DNA of 64,000 nt, taken from Saccharopolyspora gregorii. Its GTDB lineage: Bacteria > Actinomycetota > Actinomycetes > Mycobacteriales > Pseudonocardiaceae. A program made the translations under genes and the position numbers. Location: contig NZ_CP059556.1 in assembly GCF_024734405.1 (NCBI RefSeq), forward strand, positions 2,356,001-2,420,000, read 5' to 3'. Positions 10,001-17,748 of this stretch are shown here, piece after piece; within the stretch, counting starts at the first letter, position 1, and each line of letters opens with the position of its first letter. The notes beneath the pieces were generated by a model. It saw nothing but the letters and a program-made list of their open reading frames with translations. It was not told the DNA's origin and did no database searches.

Positions 10001-13000
10001 GGCGATGGAGCAGGCGAAGGCCGGCACCGCCCCCGGGGTGGAGATGCAGGGCGACGCCGGGGACAAGTCCCGCGAGCAGGACGACGCGGTCACCACGAAG
10101 GGCGAGCAGACCGCCGACACCGCCCGCGACGATGCGAGCCGCGGCATGGGCGAGGACCAGGTCTACCCGGACGCGCCGAAGGAGCAGCTGAAGGGCGAGG
10201 TCCCCGGCCGCGAGGGCGGGAAGGGCGGCGGCAAGGTCGACGCGGGAACCGGGGCAGTACCACCGGAAGCGGCCTCGGAGGTCGCCGAGCACGAGCGCGG
10301 CAAGGAGTTCAAGTCAGCGTTCGGCAAGGGCGAGCAAGGCCTGGCCGACGGCAAGCAGCAGAAGGAGCGCGACACCCGCACCTCCCGGCAGAAGCACGAC
10401 CGCGAGGTCGACGCGGAGGTGAAGCGCAACACCGACCAGCAGACCGGCAAGCGGGAATCGACGTTCGACGACGTCTCCGGCGAGCGGGAGAAGTGGCGCG
10501 CGGACCAGGACGCCGAGCTCGACAAGCTCGGCACCGGCAAGACGGAGAAGCGCGAGCAGGCCCGCAAGGACGTGGAGAAGGAGGAGCAGGACACCGACAA
10601 GAAGGTCGAGGAGCGCAAGAAGGACGACGACGAGGGCATCAAGAACAAGCGGGAGACCGCGAAGACCGAGGCGAAGACGAAGCGGGACGACACCTCGCGG
10701 GAGTCGAAGAACTGGGTGGAGAAGGCCTTCGACGAGATCAAGAGGTTCTTCATCGAACTCCGCGACAAGATCGTGGCGATCCTGCAGGCCGCGCGCGACG
10801 CCATCGTCGATTTCATCGAGAACTTCAAGCGCGACGTCGAGAACCTCATCAAGACCATCCGCGACAAGATCGTGGGGCTGGTCGAGGACCTGATCGAGGC
10901 GCTGATCGAACTGGCCGTCGCGCTGGTGCAGGCGGTCATCGAGCTCGCCCGGCGCATCCGGCAGTTCATCGAAGACCTGGTGGCCGCCGCCATCGCCTTC
11001 GTCACGGAGCTCGCCGCGAAGCTCAAGCAGCTCATCACCGACCTGCTCGAAGCGATCTCGAAGCTGCTCAGCGACATCCTCAACGTGCTGAAGAAGGCGC
11101 TCGCCGACGTGCTCCAGGCCGTCAAGGACGCCATCAAGTCGGTGCTGGACTTCGCCTCGAAGCTCCTGGCGGGCTTCGGCGAGTTCATGATGGTCGCCGT
11201 CGACTTCCTCGCCGACCCCGGCGGCTGGCTCTCCGGCGCGAAGAGCTCCGCGGAGGACGGCGCGAAGAACCACTTCTTCCGCGAGGTCAAGAGCGCGGTC
11301 AAGGACTGGTTCAACCAGAAGATCGAGGAGATCATCGGCCTGCCGAAGGCCATCTTCGAGCGGTTGAAGAAGGGCGGCATCACCCTCCAGGAGATCGTCA
11401 AGGAGACCTGGGACGCCGTAGTCCCGCAGCTGCCGTTCATCATCGGCGAGATCGTCATCACCAAGGTGGTCGCGAAGCTCATCCCCGGCGCCGGCTGGGT
11501 CGCCGCCGTCATCGACGCCTTGCGCACCGCGATCGGCGCTCTGGGCGAGATCCTCCTCGCGTTCGGCGCCGTCCTCGACTGGCTCAAGTCCGTAGGCAAG
11601 GGCGGCAACGGAGTCCTCTTCGCCAAGGCCGTAGCCGCCGGCGTCGTCGCCCTCCTGGAACTCGCCTACCAGTTCCTCCTCGACGGAATCGGCAAGTACG
11701 TCAGCAAAGTCGGAGACCGCTTCAAGACCCTCGCGAAGAACCTCGGCAAGGACAAGGACAAGACCAAGGACGACGGCGCCGAGCCACCCCCGGACCACGG
11801 CGACCAGCACCCGAGCCAAGGTGGCCAGCAGGAGCACCAGCAGCGTCCCGGCCAAGCCGACGGCCAAGACCGCCCCGGCAAGCCGACCGCCGGCCCGCAG
11901 CGCCCCGGCCGCGGTGACAAGCCAGACGAACGATCGAAGCGCGATCCCGAAACTCCGAAGAAGCCGGGTGACAAGCCGAAGGACGACAAAACCGGCGACG
12001 TCAAGCCCCGCAAGGACGATCGGCAGCAGGACGCGCCGAAGAGGGACAAGCCCAAGGACGACGAGTCCAAGCCGAACCGCGACCGCCCGAAGGACGGGGA
12101 TCGCAAGCCCGATCGCGACCAGTCGGGCAAGAAGTCGCCGCCCGACACTAAGAAGCGGCAGGACGCGGACCGGGACCGCAAGCGCGAGGACGAAGTCCAA
12201 CCGCCGCCCCGCAAGCCGGACCCGGCACCCGACCGCAAGAAGGACGACACGACGCCGGACCACCGGAAGCAGGACGAGGACTCGGGCCGCCCGAGGAAGG
12301 ACGACGACCAGAACCGCGCGAAGAAGGACGACGACGCTTCCGGTGCCGACCAGCGACGGCCGCACGACCGGAACGGCAAGAAGGACTCGGGCAAGTCTGA
12401 CGACAAGCCGAATAGACCCAAGGGCGACAAGGACGGCCCGACCAAGCCCAAGAAGCAGAGGACCAAGGACGGCGACACCCCGAACGGAAGGAAGCCGGAT
12501 CGGGACCGTCCTGGTAATCGGAGGCCGGATCGGGGCCGTCCTGGTCGGCCGAAGCGTAAGGAGGACAAAGACCTCCGGTCCGAGCGGGAGGATGCAAGTG
12601 AGTCAAAAGATGCGCGACTCGCATTAATTTCTGCAAGATTGCGGAGGATCCTTAAAGATAAGTTGGATCCTGGAATCAGTTTTAGTACGCATCGTGCGTT
12701 GCTTGTTTCCTTGCGGCGCCGATTCCGGCTGACTGCGCTCTATAAGCAAGGCGGAGACAAGTTTTCGGTTGTTGCTCGCCTCAACCCGGCGGTCCCTGTT
12801 ATTTCTGGGTTCAGTACATACGAGAATAAAATAGATCATAGTAAGCCGGGGCCGCCCGCCCCTCTGCCGTCGGCTCCGTCGCCGAAGAACGACGTTCTCG
12901 CTTCCGATTTCACTGCGCTGGGGATAAATGAGAGCTGGGCAAGTAAACGCGGTAGGCCGTCTACCTCCGCACGAAAAGATGAGCCGATCGGGTTTCGTCA

Positions 13001-13622
13001 TATCAATAAGTACGGACTGAATGGCGACGAGAGTAACTACTGGGTTCGTCAGCATCTTCTCACTCGATTGCTTGGCGGTAAGGCCGATGGCAGGAATCTT
13101 GTTCCTGCTAGAACTACGGTAAATCAGAATTTTAAGAATGAGGTCGAGAAATATGCTGAAAACTGGATTCGGTCTGGAGGCGACAAGTATGCGTGGTATG
13201 ACGTGAAGGTTTCTTATCATTCGGGGAAGCCGATGGGTTTCCCGTCGAGGATTCGGGCGGAGTGGGGAGCGTACTACCCGGATTATCGGAACAACAAGTG
13301 GGAAAAGGAAAGGCGGGCGAGGCACTACTATGAGGATTCCGGCCTGGAGCTACCTCCTGGTCCGGGCTCGCGAGTTTTCGTCAACCATGATTCCGCAGCA
13401 CGCTTGCAGGCGATGCTGGATATACCTAAGGGCATAGCGGAAGACATTGAAGATGTCGCTGAGGTACATAATGAAGATATTCCAGGAATGGCGGTGCTGA
13501 TAGCCGATCTTAAAACCGTCAGGCGTCTCAAGCGGCGACGCAGGCGTGGGTGGGATAAACACATCAAAAAGTTGATCCAGGCGGCGGCTGCAGGACATCT
13601 CACCTTTGACAAAAAGCCGTAG
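7062..13622 (+). CDS. Giant DUF4157 protein: CIS effector with C-terminal nuclease-like toxin domain
   Basis: Of the 2,186 residues, about 39-115 form the DUF4157 domain, the hallmark of eCIS-linked proteins, with the zinc-protease-like motif HELLH at 108-112 in LLAHELLHTVQ. Residues ~250-1,200 are Glu/Ala/Lys/Pro-rich, low-complexity sequence. Residues ~1,216-1,560 are long amphipathic and partly hydrophobic helices (for example VGLVEDLIEALIELAVAL and LPFIIGEIVITKVVAKLIPG), resembling tape-measure or pore-forming segments. Residues ~1,565-1,850 are a charged Asp/Lys/Arg/Pro linker. The last ~300 residues resemble a His-Me-finger DNA/RNA non-specific endonuclease: RQHLLTRLLGG with His1998, then GRNLVPARTTVNQNF with Asn2012. 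DNA for this last part is AT-richer than everything upstream (60 bases from 12,601 contain 25 G/C). The ATG at 7062 was chosen because it overlaps the preceding stop and DUF4157 starts just after. Nuclease identity is from motif reading, not a search. Confidence 0.88.
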   Translation: MSAPVPARQSRSTQDSRRRKRKNRTADRAPEPKEIVSGAGQPLDESTRRELEESLGHDFSRVRLHTDRDSGELAQDLGADAVAVGQDVLFAPGKFRPGTAEGTRLLAHELLHTVQNPHGLGALRAGRELGAVSLPQQAIEREAESTSDPAGVRPGQATPGWLRYATVDADRRRAEELDPVTMIDRLANGIQRSLRGDPEDRSKRTRKRLARLPEDVLDVVLDRLESRLLSSEHERVLDLLDEVEADPDLEPGAMATPAVEPDASAEVLAEREEQQQETDRQRESEQQPPEATGPEKEQEVPGGADGGTPENAGPEAAAPEQDAAAGEQESAEPAAEQDSEESAADTAESEEQGAEQQPEGEQAADEKGADEEASDEKGSEDKGEDEQAEQDEKAAGEEESAEQDSAAKNRPDAIDPLAAKPKDRQQDVDPSPEQAGKDTQLAGAVDSLDGARNQDVLGPEEEPDSEAHGGDSEVEVGGEEKSAWDVKLAPEDFLPEQDLDVSGVPTADKLEPGAAPPPMPSFPAPPPTKAEQVQAERDAEDTEDEAAEAEPAEAEPEEQAEPDPSITTEGTPDAAGLATLAADKAAEKQPGAAAKPTDPKAGADPEAGPAEAQRLAQEAPGKTEGAKDEPGGAVKESAAKEEKDGADKGGKDSGGKDSAGGAEKGGEQPGKGGKPDQDAQGGGTESEKSAAGGEDSGGAAGAKSTDDAESPSAARDSHTTGGTEPTNESSTGAEPPEQEPASAKQSSAPAPAATGEAPKPTSEPTARAAKPTSAAAQKTEQAAPEPEQAKPAPAAPKAGPAPAAPRSGGGGKAAKGGGAKAKKKAQAAPNLSQVSPEAGLRTASGLKPHVALQAMGGVDGAVDRTVGDEHQQLAADPPSMQRPSGAPQTASGAPDTDAPAEYSQDEAAKSDAPESKDAEVKGEKKPEGPIPAEEVEEPDGWDTFLMGAGYVIGWLGEKVGFDVSPEDLAAQFAGMPTEDEAMEQAKAGTAPGVEMQGDAGDKSREQDDAVTTKGEQTADTARDDASRGMGEDQVYPDAPKEQLKGEVPGREGGKGGGKVDAGTGAVPPEAASEVAEHERGKEFKSAFGKGEQGLADGKQQKERDTRTSRQKHDREVDAEVKRNTDQQTGKRESTFDDVSGEREKWRADQDAELDKLGTGKTEKREQARKDVEKEEQDTDKKVEERKKDDDEGIKNKRETAKTEAKTKRDDTSRESKNWVEKAFDEIKRFFIELRDKIVAILQAARDAIVDFIENFKRDVENLIKTIRDKIVGLVEDLIEALIELAVALVQAVIELARRIRQFIEDLVAAAIAFVTELAAKLKQLITDLLEAISKLLSDILNVLKKALADVLQAVKDAIKSVLDFASKLLAGFGEFMMVAVDFLADPGGWLSGAKSSAEDGAKNHFFREVKSAVKDWFNQKIEEIIGLPKAIFERLKKGGITLQEIVKETWDAVVPQLPFIIGEIVITKVVAKLIPGAGWVAAVIDALRTAIGALGEILLAFGAVLDWLKSVGKGGNGVLFAKAVAAGVVALLELAYQFLLDGIGKYVSKVGDRFKTLAKNLGKDKDKTKDDGAEPPPDHGDQHPSQGGQQEHQQRPGQADGQDRPGKPTAGPQRPGRGDKPDERSKRDPETPKKPGDKPKDDKTGDVKPRKDDRQQDAPKRDKPKDDESKPNRDRPKDGDRKPDRDQSGKKSPPDTKKRQDADRDRKREDEVQPPPRKPDPAPDRKKDDTTPDHRKQDEDSGRPRKDDDQNRAKKDDDASGADQRRPHDRNGKKDSGKSDDKPNRPKGDKDGPTKPKKQRTKDGDTPNGRKPDRDRPGNRRPDRGRPGRPKRKEDKDLRSEREDASESKDARLALISARLRRILKDKLDPGISFSTHRALLVSLRRRFRLTALYKQGGDKFSVVARLNPAVPVISGFSTYENKIDHSKPGPPAPLPSAPSPKNDVLASDFTALGINESWASKRGRPSTSARKDEPIGFRHINKYGLNGDESNYWVRQHLLTRLLGGKADGRNLVPARTTVNQNFKNEVEKYAENWIRSGGDKYAWYDVKVSYHSGKPMGFPSRIRAEWGAYYPDYRNNKWEKERRARHYYEDSGLELPPGPGSRVFVNHDSAARLQAMLDIPKGIAEDIEDVAEVHNEDIPGMAVLIADLKTVRRLKRRRRRGWDKHIKKLIQAAAAGHLTFDKKP
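12494..12545 (+). repeat. In-frame direct repeat at the toxin-domain junction
   Basis: A 22-base unit (12494-12515) recurs at 12524-12545 with a single mismatch and a 30-base period, so each unit encodes ten residues of the linker (KPDRDRPGNR then RPDRGRPGRP). It lies immediately upstream of the point, about 12,570-12,600, where composition drops from high to low GC. It therefore marks a plausible recombination joint for exchanging C-terminal toxin domains. Confidence 0.7.
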
Positions 13623-13652
13623 TTGGAATTCCGTAATTGAAGGAGTCGTTCA

Positions 13653-14363
13653 GTGGGTAACAATACATCGATCGAGTCTGCGTTGTATTCCGCATTTGAT
13701 GAGGTTGTTGAGTCGAAGGTTTTTGAGGTTGATTTTCAGGATATTGGTTCGTTTTCTGGTGGGGAGTCTGGTCGTCCTGGTATGTTTGATGATCTTGATG
13801 AATGGCGGAACGTAATTATCGATGACCGCATGGATGCCGCGACGCCGAAGGTTTCCGAACTTGGACTTCAGTGGCGGACTCGATATAGAAGAAAACATCC
13901 AGAGGTGCTTGGCGAGTTCCGTGTCCGAAATCTCTACAGGGCGTTGCTGCGACCTCCTCCCGAATTAGTATGGAGCGGATCTACCGAAGCGGAAAAGGAT
14001 TTTGTTGAGCAGCTTCGTGTTATTGACGATACTCCGCGATCCGGTGCAGGTTTGCTTACTGCTATCCGAATCCAGGAGGGCGTGTCTCCATTGGAGGTAT
14101 GGTACTTCGATAAAGACTTGAGTCGCACTACTGTGGGCGGTGGAGACTTCATTAGGCTCAATATTGACTATAGTGGTTACATGAAGTCGCTTGCGCTAAC
14201 TAAAGGGTCTTTTGGGTGGCAATATCTTTTTGCTGACATTTCGATAAATAATCTTAGTCGCGATGTGGTGCAAAATATTGATGCCATGTTGAGGGTATTT
14301 CCGAATGAGTTCCCTGGTTATGAATACCGTGACCTGCAGTCGCGTCTGGAGGCCAGGACATGA
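13653..14363 (+). CDS. Putative immunity protein for the DUF4157-linked toxin
   Basis: The 236-residue protein has no family I recognise, no signal peptide and no membrane span. It is moderately acidic, with many Asp/Glu/Trp/Tyr residues, which suits an inhibitor of a basic nuclease domain. Its DNA is distinctly low in GC (the 60 bases from 14,221 contain 19 G/C), matching the toxin C-terminus and unlike the flanking structural genes. The GTG start is preceded by GAAGGAG at 13,639-13,645. Its stop overlaps the ATG of the next structural gene by four bases (ATGA), so the cassette is precisely fitted into the operon. Immunity function is inferred from position and shared composition. Alternatives are a second effector or an effector chaperone. 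Confidence 0.65.
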   Translation: MGNNTSIESALYSAFDEVVESKVFEVDFQDIGSFSGGESGRPGMFDDLDEWRNVIIDDRMDAATPKVSELGLQWRTRYRRKHPEVLGEFRVRNLYRALLRPPPELVWSGSTEAEKDFVEQLRVIDDTPRSGAGLLTAIRIQEGVSPLEVWYFDKDLSRTTVGGGDFIRLNIDYSGYMKSLALTKGSFGWQYLFADISINNLSRDVVQNIDAMLRVFPNEFPGYEYRDLQSRLEART

Positions 14364-15037
14364 CCCGCTACGCCGACATCCCCAAGCCCATCCGCTCCGG
14401 CATCGTGCTCGTCGACCCCGAGCGCGGTACCCCGCAGCGGGTGATCGTGTTGCAGTTCAACCCCGACACGCTCGAACGCTCGGTGTCGCCGCAATCAGCC
14501 GGAGGCGAAGGTGATTCCGGCGGTGGTGGCAGCGGGTCGGGGGACAAGAACGAGGCGCTGCGGCTGAAGGGCCCGGCGGAGGAGTCGTGGAAGTTCACGG
14601 CGGAGATCGACGCGACGGACCAGCTGGAGATCGCGGCACCGGAGGGCATCCACCCGCAGCTGGCGGCCCTCGAAATGCTGGTGCAGCCGACGACCGCGCA
14701 GCTCCGGGAGGCCACCCGCCTGGTGAAGAACGGCACCATCGAGATCAGCCCGATCGAGATGCCGCTGACCCTGTTCACCTGGGGCGGCAAGCGGGTGATC
14801 CCGGTGCGGCTCACCGAGATGTCCATCAACGAGTCGGCGTTCGACGTGAACCTGAATCCGATCCGGGCGAGCTTGAGCCTCGGCTTGAAGCTGCTGACGG
14901 TGAGCGATCTGCCGCCGGGCCACCGGGGCGCGGAGCTGTACCTGGCGCACTTGGCGCAGAAGGAACGGCTCGCGGGCGTCGGAACGTTGGGTTCGCTGGG
15001 TTCCTTGGGCCTGAACGGGGCAGGGGCGGGGAGGTAG
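14360..15037 (+). CDS. CIS tube-initiation protein (Afp7/Pvc7 N-terminal-like)
   Basis: The 225 residues resemble the CIS tube protein N-terminal family (Afp7/Pvc7), a tube-like fold linking baseplate hub and tube. Recognisable pieces are the N-terminal VDPERGTPQRVIVLQFNPDT, the KGPAEESWKFTAEIDATDQLE strand pair, and PLTLFTWGGKRVIPVRLTE followed by FDVNLNPIRASLSLGLKLL. A glycine/serine-rich loop of about 15 residues interrupts the first sheet. The LysM-like half that Afp7 carries at its C-terminus is encoded here by the separate next gene. The start codon overlaps the immunity-gene stop. Composition returns to high GC right at this start. Confidence 0.85.
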   Translation: MTRYADIPKPIRSGIVLVDPERGTPQRVIVLQFNPDTLERSVSPQSAGGEGDSGGGGSGSGDKNEALRLKGPAEESWKFTAEIDATDQLEIAAPEGIHPQLAALEMLVQPTTAQLREATRLVKNGTIEISPIEMPLTLFTWGGKRVIPVRLTEMSINESAFDVNLNPIRASLSLGLKLLTVSDLPPGHRGAELYLAHLAQKERLAGVGTLGSLGSLGLNGAGAGR

Positions 15038-15040
15038 GCC

Positions 15041-15382
15041 GTGATCGAACCGTACGAGACCGCACTCGACGACATCCCGGGCGCGCACCCGTATCCGCGC
15101 ACGAGCCGCTACCACGACGTGGAGATCGGGGTGCACCGCACGGCCGACGGAACCGAGGTGCGGTACGCGAAGCGCCGGCTGCTGCCGAAGCTCCCGGAGC
15201 ACGCGGACGAGCACGTGGTGAACGCCGGCGAACGCCCGGATCACCTGGGGCAGCGGTACTTCGGCGATCCGGGCCAGTGGTGGCGGATCGCGGACGCGAA
15301 CCCGGTGCTGGACCCGGCGGAGCTGACCGCGGAGCCGGGCCGGGCGATCGACGTGCCGAGCCCGGGGGGTTTCGATGTCTGA
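15041..15382 (+). CDS. LysM/tail-X-like baseplate protein
   Basis: The 113-residue protein contains RYAKRRLLPKL followed by HVVNAGERPDHLGQRYFGDPGQWWRIADANPVLDP, the pattern of the short LysM-like domain in tail protein X and in Afp7 C-termini. It probably attaches the tube-initiation protein to the hub. The GTG start lies three bases after the previous stop, with GGGGAGG just upstream. The 3' end overlaps the hub gene by eight bases. The split of Afp7 into two cistrons is typical of actinobacterial systems as I know them. Confidence 0.8.
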   Translation: MIEPYETALDDIPGAHPYPRTSRYHDVEIGVHRTADGTEVRYAKRRLLPKLPEHADEHVVNAGERPDHLGQRYFGDPGQWWRIADANPVLDPAELTAEPGRAIDVPSPGGFDV

Positions 15383-16514
15383 GGTCCCGATCGGCTCCGG
15401 CCCGGTGCACTTGAGCCTGCACATGGGCCCGAAGCTCACCAGGCCCGTGCCGGGCGAGGTGGCGCAGGCGCTGTTATCCGCGCAGATCACCAGCACCGCG
15501 GGCGAGCGCAGCGGTTTCCAGCTGGCGTTCGACCTCACCAAGAAGGGGCGGATCGTCGACCGCCTCCTCCCGGAGGGCTTCTTCGACCCGAAGACGCGGG
15601 TGATCCTCGCGCTCGCCATCAAGGGGACGCCGAGCGTCATCCTCGACGGGCTGATCGTGCGCAACGAGGTCGGCGCCAGCAACCAGCCGGGGCAGTCCAC
15701 GCTCACCGTCACCGGCGAAGACCTCACCTTGCTGCTGGACCTCGAAGAGCGCACCGACCGGTATCCGAACCTGGCGCCCTCGCAGCGGGTGGAGCGGATC
15801 CTGGGCAAGTACGCCGACTACGGCATCGACAGCCGCATCATCCGCGAGCAGGTGCACCAGCCGCCGCGGGAGGAACTGCGCGTCGACTACCAGTCGAGCA
15901 CCGACCTGCAGTACGTCAACGACTTGGCCCGCGCCAACGGGTACACGTTCTACCTGGACCCCGGACCGCGCCCGGGACGCTCCACCGCCTACTGGGGCCC
16001 GGAGCAGCGGCTGGGGCAGCGGCAGCACGCGCTCACCGTCAACAGCGACGCGCACTCCACAGTGGACCAACTGACGTTCGCCTACGACGGCACGGCCCGC
16101 GAGCAACCCGAGGCGCGCGTGCAGGACCCGGCGACCCGCCGGGTGACGCTGCTGCCGGATCCGGACATCGGGCCGCTGCGGCCACCGCTGGCGCGGCGCG
16201 AATCCCCGGCGTTGAAGCGGAAACCCCTGTCCGGCACGGCGAAGATGGATCCGGAACGCGCCCGCGCGCAGGCGCTCGCGCGGGCGGCGACCTCCGCCGA
16301 CGCGATCTCCGGATCCGGCTCGCTGGACGTGAACCGGCACGGGTACGTGCTGCGGCCGCGCGAGCTCGTCGGGGTGCGGGGCGCGGGCGTCACCTACGAC
16401 GGCGACTACTACGTGAAATCGGTGACGCACAACCTGCGGGTCGGTTCGTACCAGCAGAACTTCACGCTCTCCCGCGAAGGGCTCGTGGCCCGCAGCGACA
16501 CCGTCCGCCCCTAG
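15375..16514 (+). CDS. Baseplate hub protein (gpD/gp27-like, Afp8 N-terminal half)
   Basis: This 379-residue hub protein of the phage late-control gpD/VgrG-gp27 superfamily forms the trimer between spike and tube. Family features are the tandem barrel halves (SAQITSTAGERSGFQLAFDL; VRNEVGASNQPGQSTLTVTGED), the DLTLLLDLEER segment, the RVERILGKYADYGI helix, DYQSSTDLQYVNDLARANGYTF, and a C-terminal GDYYVKSVTHNLRVGSYQQNF strand. The spike half is encoded separately downstream. Proline/arginine-rich residues ~245-290 form an exposed loop. It overlaps the preceding LysM-like gene. Confidence 0.9.
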   Translation: MSEVPIGSGPVHLSLHMGPKLTRPVPGEVAQALLSAQITSTAGERSGFQLAFDLTKKGRIVDRLLPEGFFDPKTRVILALAIKGTPSVILDGLIVRNEVGASNQPGQSTLTVTGEDLTLLLDLEERTDRYPNLAPSQRVERILGKYADYGIDSRIIREQVHQPPREELRVDYQSSTDLQYVNDLARANGYTFYLDPGPRPGRSTAYWGPEQRLGQRQHALTVNSDAHSTVDQLTFAYDGTAREQPEARVQDPATRRVTLLPDPDIGPLRPPLARRESPALKRKPLSGTAKMDPERARAQALARAATSADAISGSGSLDVNRHGYVLRPRELVGVRGAGVTYDGDYYVKSVTHNLRVGSYQQNFTLSREGLVARSDTVRP

Positions 16515-16531
16515 CCCGAGGAAGGAACCGC

Positions 16532-17050
16532 ATGGCCGACGCATCGAATAACCGCTTCCTCGGCAAGTTCCGCGGCCGGGTCGTGGACAACGCCGACCCG
16601 CTGCAGATCGGGCGGATCACCGCGCAGGTGCCGGACGTGCTCGGCGACGTGGCCTCCACCTGGGCGCTGCCGTGCCTGCCGTTCACCGGCCGCGGCGCCG
16701 GGCAGTACGTGGTGCCGCAGGTGGGCGCCGGCGTGTGGGTCGAGTTCGAGCAGGGCGATCCGAGCTTCCCGATCTGGACGGGCTGCTGGTACGGCGACCG
16801 TTCCGAGCTGCCGCCGGACGCGCTCGGCGAACGCCAGCCCGTCGTGATCCGGACGCCCGGCGACCACAAGCTGCTCATGTCCGACGTGCCCGGCGGTGAA
16901 GGGATCCTGCTGCGCGCGGCGAGCGGGGCGTACGTGCAGATCGACGAGAAGGGCGTGACCGTCGGCAACGGCAAGGGCGCGTCCGTGGAACTCGTCGGCG
17001 ACGAAGTGAACATCAACCAGGGCCGGTTGATCGTGCCCAAGAGGCAGTAG
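16532..17050 (+). CDS. Spike/baseplate assembly protein V (gp5 OB-fold-like)
   Basis: The 172-residue protein of the gpV/VgrG-spike family has an OB-fold N-terminus (GKFRGRVVDNADPLQIGRIT, VPQVGAGVWVEFEQGDPSFPIWTG) followed by a short beta-prism region (GDHKLLMSDVPGGEGILLRA, GAYVQIDEKGVTVGNG). It is the trimeric needle under the hub that carries the PAAR-like tip. The ATG follows AGGAAGG at a good distance. It is much shorter than VgrG because hub and spike are separate genes here. Confidence 0.9.
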   Translation: MADASNNRFLGKFRGRVVDNADPLQIGRITAQVPDVLGDVASTWALPCLPFTGRGAGQYVVPQVGAGVWVEFEQGDPSFPIWTGCWYGDRSELPPDALGERQPVVIRTPGDHKLLMSDVPGGEGILLRAASGAYVQIDEKGVTVGNGKGASVELVGDEVNINQGRLIVPKRQ

Positions 17051-17059
17051 GGGGAAGTC

Positions 17060-17383
17060 GTGACCGGAGGGAACCTCGTCACCGCCGCGACCGCGGTGCA
17101 CTGCCCGCACGGCGGCCGGATCGTCGCCGCCACCGCGGCCGCATCGATCCGCGCCGACGGGCAGACCGTGCGGACCACCGGTGAGACGTACGCCGTGCTC
17201 GGCTGCCCGAACCTGAGCGGGCCGTGCCGCACGGTGCGTTTCACGCCGCGTGCCGGTGGGCTGCTCGTCGACGGCGTGCCCGCGCTGCTCGACGACACCG
17301 ACGGGCAGTGCTTCAGCGCCGACCTGCGCCCGCAGGGGCCGCCGGTGTTCCGCGGCGACTCGCGGGGGGTGCGGTGCCGGTGA
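17060..17383 (+). CDS. PAAR-like spike-tip protein
   Basis: This 107-residue, glycine-rich, all-beta-looking protein sits directly after the spike gene, the position of Afp10/Pvc10 tip proteins. It has His and Cys residues that could bind a metal at the apex (VHCPHGG near residue 15, CPNLSGPC near 51-58, a Cys near 93) and the phrase RFTPRAGGLLVDGVPALL, similar to conical PAAR-like tips. It uses a GTG start with GGGGGAAG upstream. Identification rests on position plus Cys/His pattern; the canonical PAAR motif itself is not obvious. Confidence 0.7.
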   Translation: MTGGNLVTAATAVHCPHGGRIVAATAAASIRADGQTVRTTGETYAVLGCPNLSGPCRTVRFTPRAGGLLVDGVPALLDDTDGQCFSADLRPQGPPVFRGDSRGVRCR

Positions 17384-17748
17384 TGAGGACCCACATCGCA
17401 TTCCCGTTCCGCCTCGACCGCCGCGGCCGCACCGCCCGCGCCGGGCACCACGAGCACCTCGCCGATCTGGTCGAACAGGTGCTGTTCACCAGCCCCGGCG
17501 AGCGGGTGATGCGACCCGACTTCGGCTGCGGCCTGCTGGACCTGGTCTTCGCGCCGAACAGCCCGGAGCTCGCGGCGACCGTCGAGCTGTCCGTGCACGC
17601 CGCGCTGCAGCGCTGGCTCGGCGACCTCGTCGAGGTGGACGCGCTGGAGGTCACCGCCGAGGACGAGGTGGTGCGGGTGTGGCTGCGCTACCTGGTGCGC
17701 GCCACCGGCGAGCACCGCGACGAGATCTTCGAGGGGAGGCGGGCATGA
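17383..17748 (+). CDS. GPW/gp25-like baseplate wedge protein
   Basis: The 121-residue member of the T4 gp25/Afp9 family is the small wedge protein that nucleates the sheath. Conserved elements are HIAFPFRLDRRGRTA, HLADLVEQVLFTSPGERVMRPDFG and the terminal VWLRYLVRATGEH. The ATG overlaps the PAAR gene stop by one base. An in-frame GTG nine bases earlier, close to a G-run, is an alternative start. The stop overlaps the next gene (ATGA). Confidence 0.9.
   Translation: MRTHIAFPFRLDRRGRTARAGHHEHLADLVEQVLFTSPGERVMRPDFGCGLLDLVFAPNSPELAATVELSVHAALQRWLGDLVEVDALEVTAEDEVVRVWLRYLVRATGEHRDEIFEGRRA

Noticed and set aside
12148-13325. Minus-strand frames opposite the toxin C-terminus and linker
   Set aside because: The plus strand continues one open frame with nuclease-like motifs and a following ribosome site; the opposite frames have no start signal or family.
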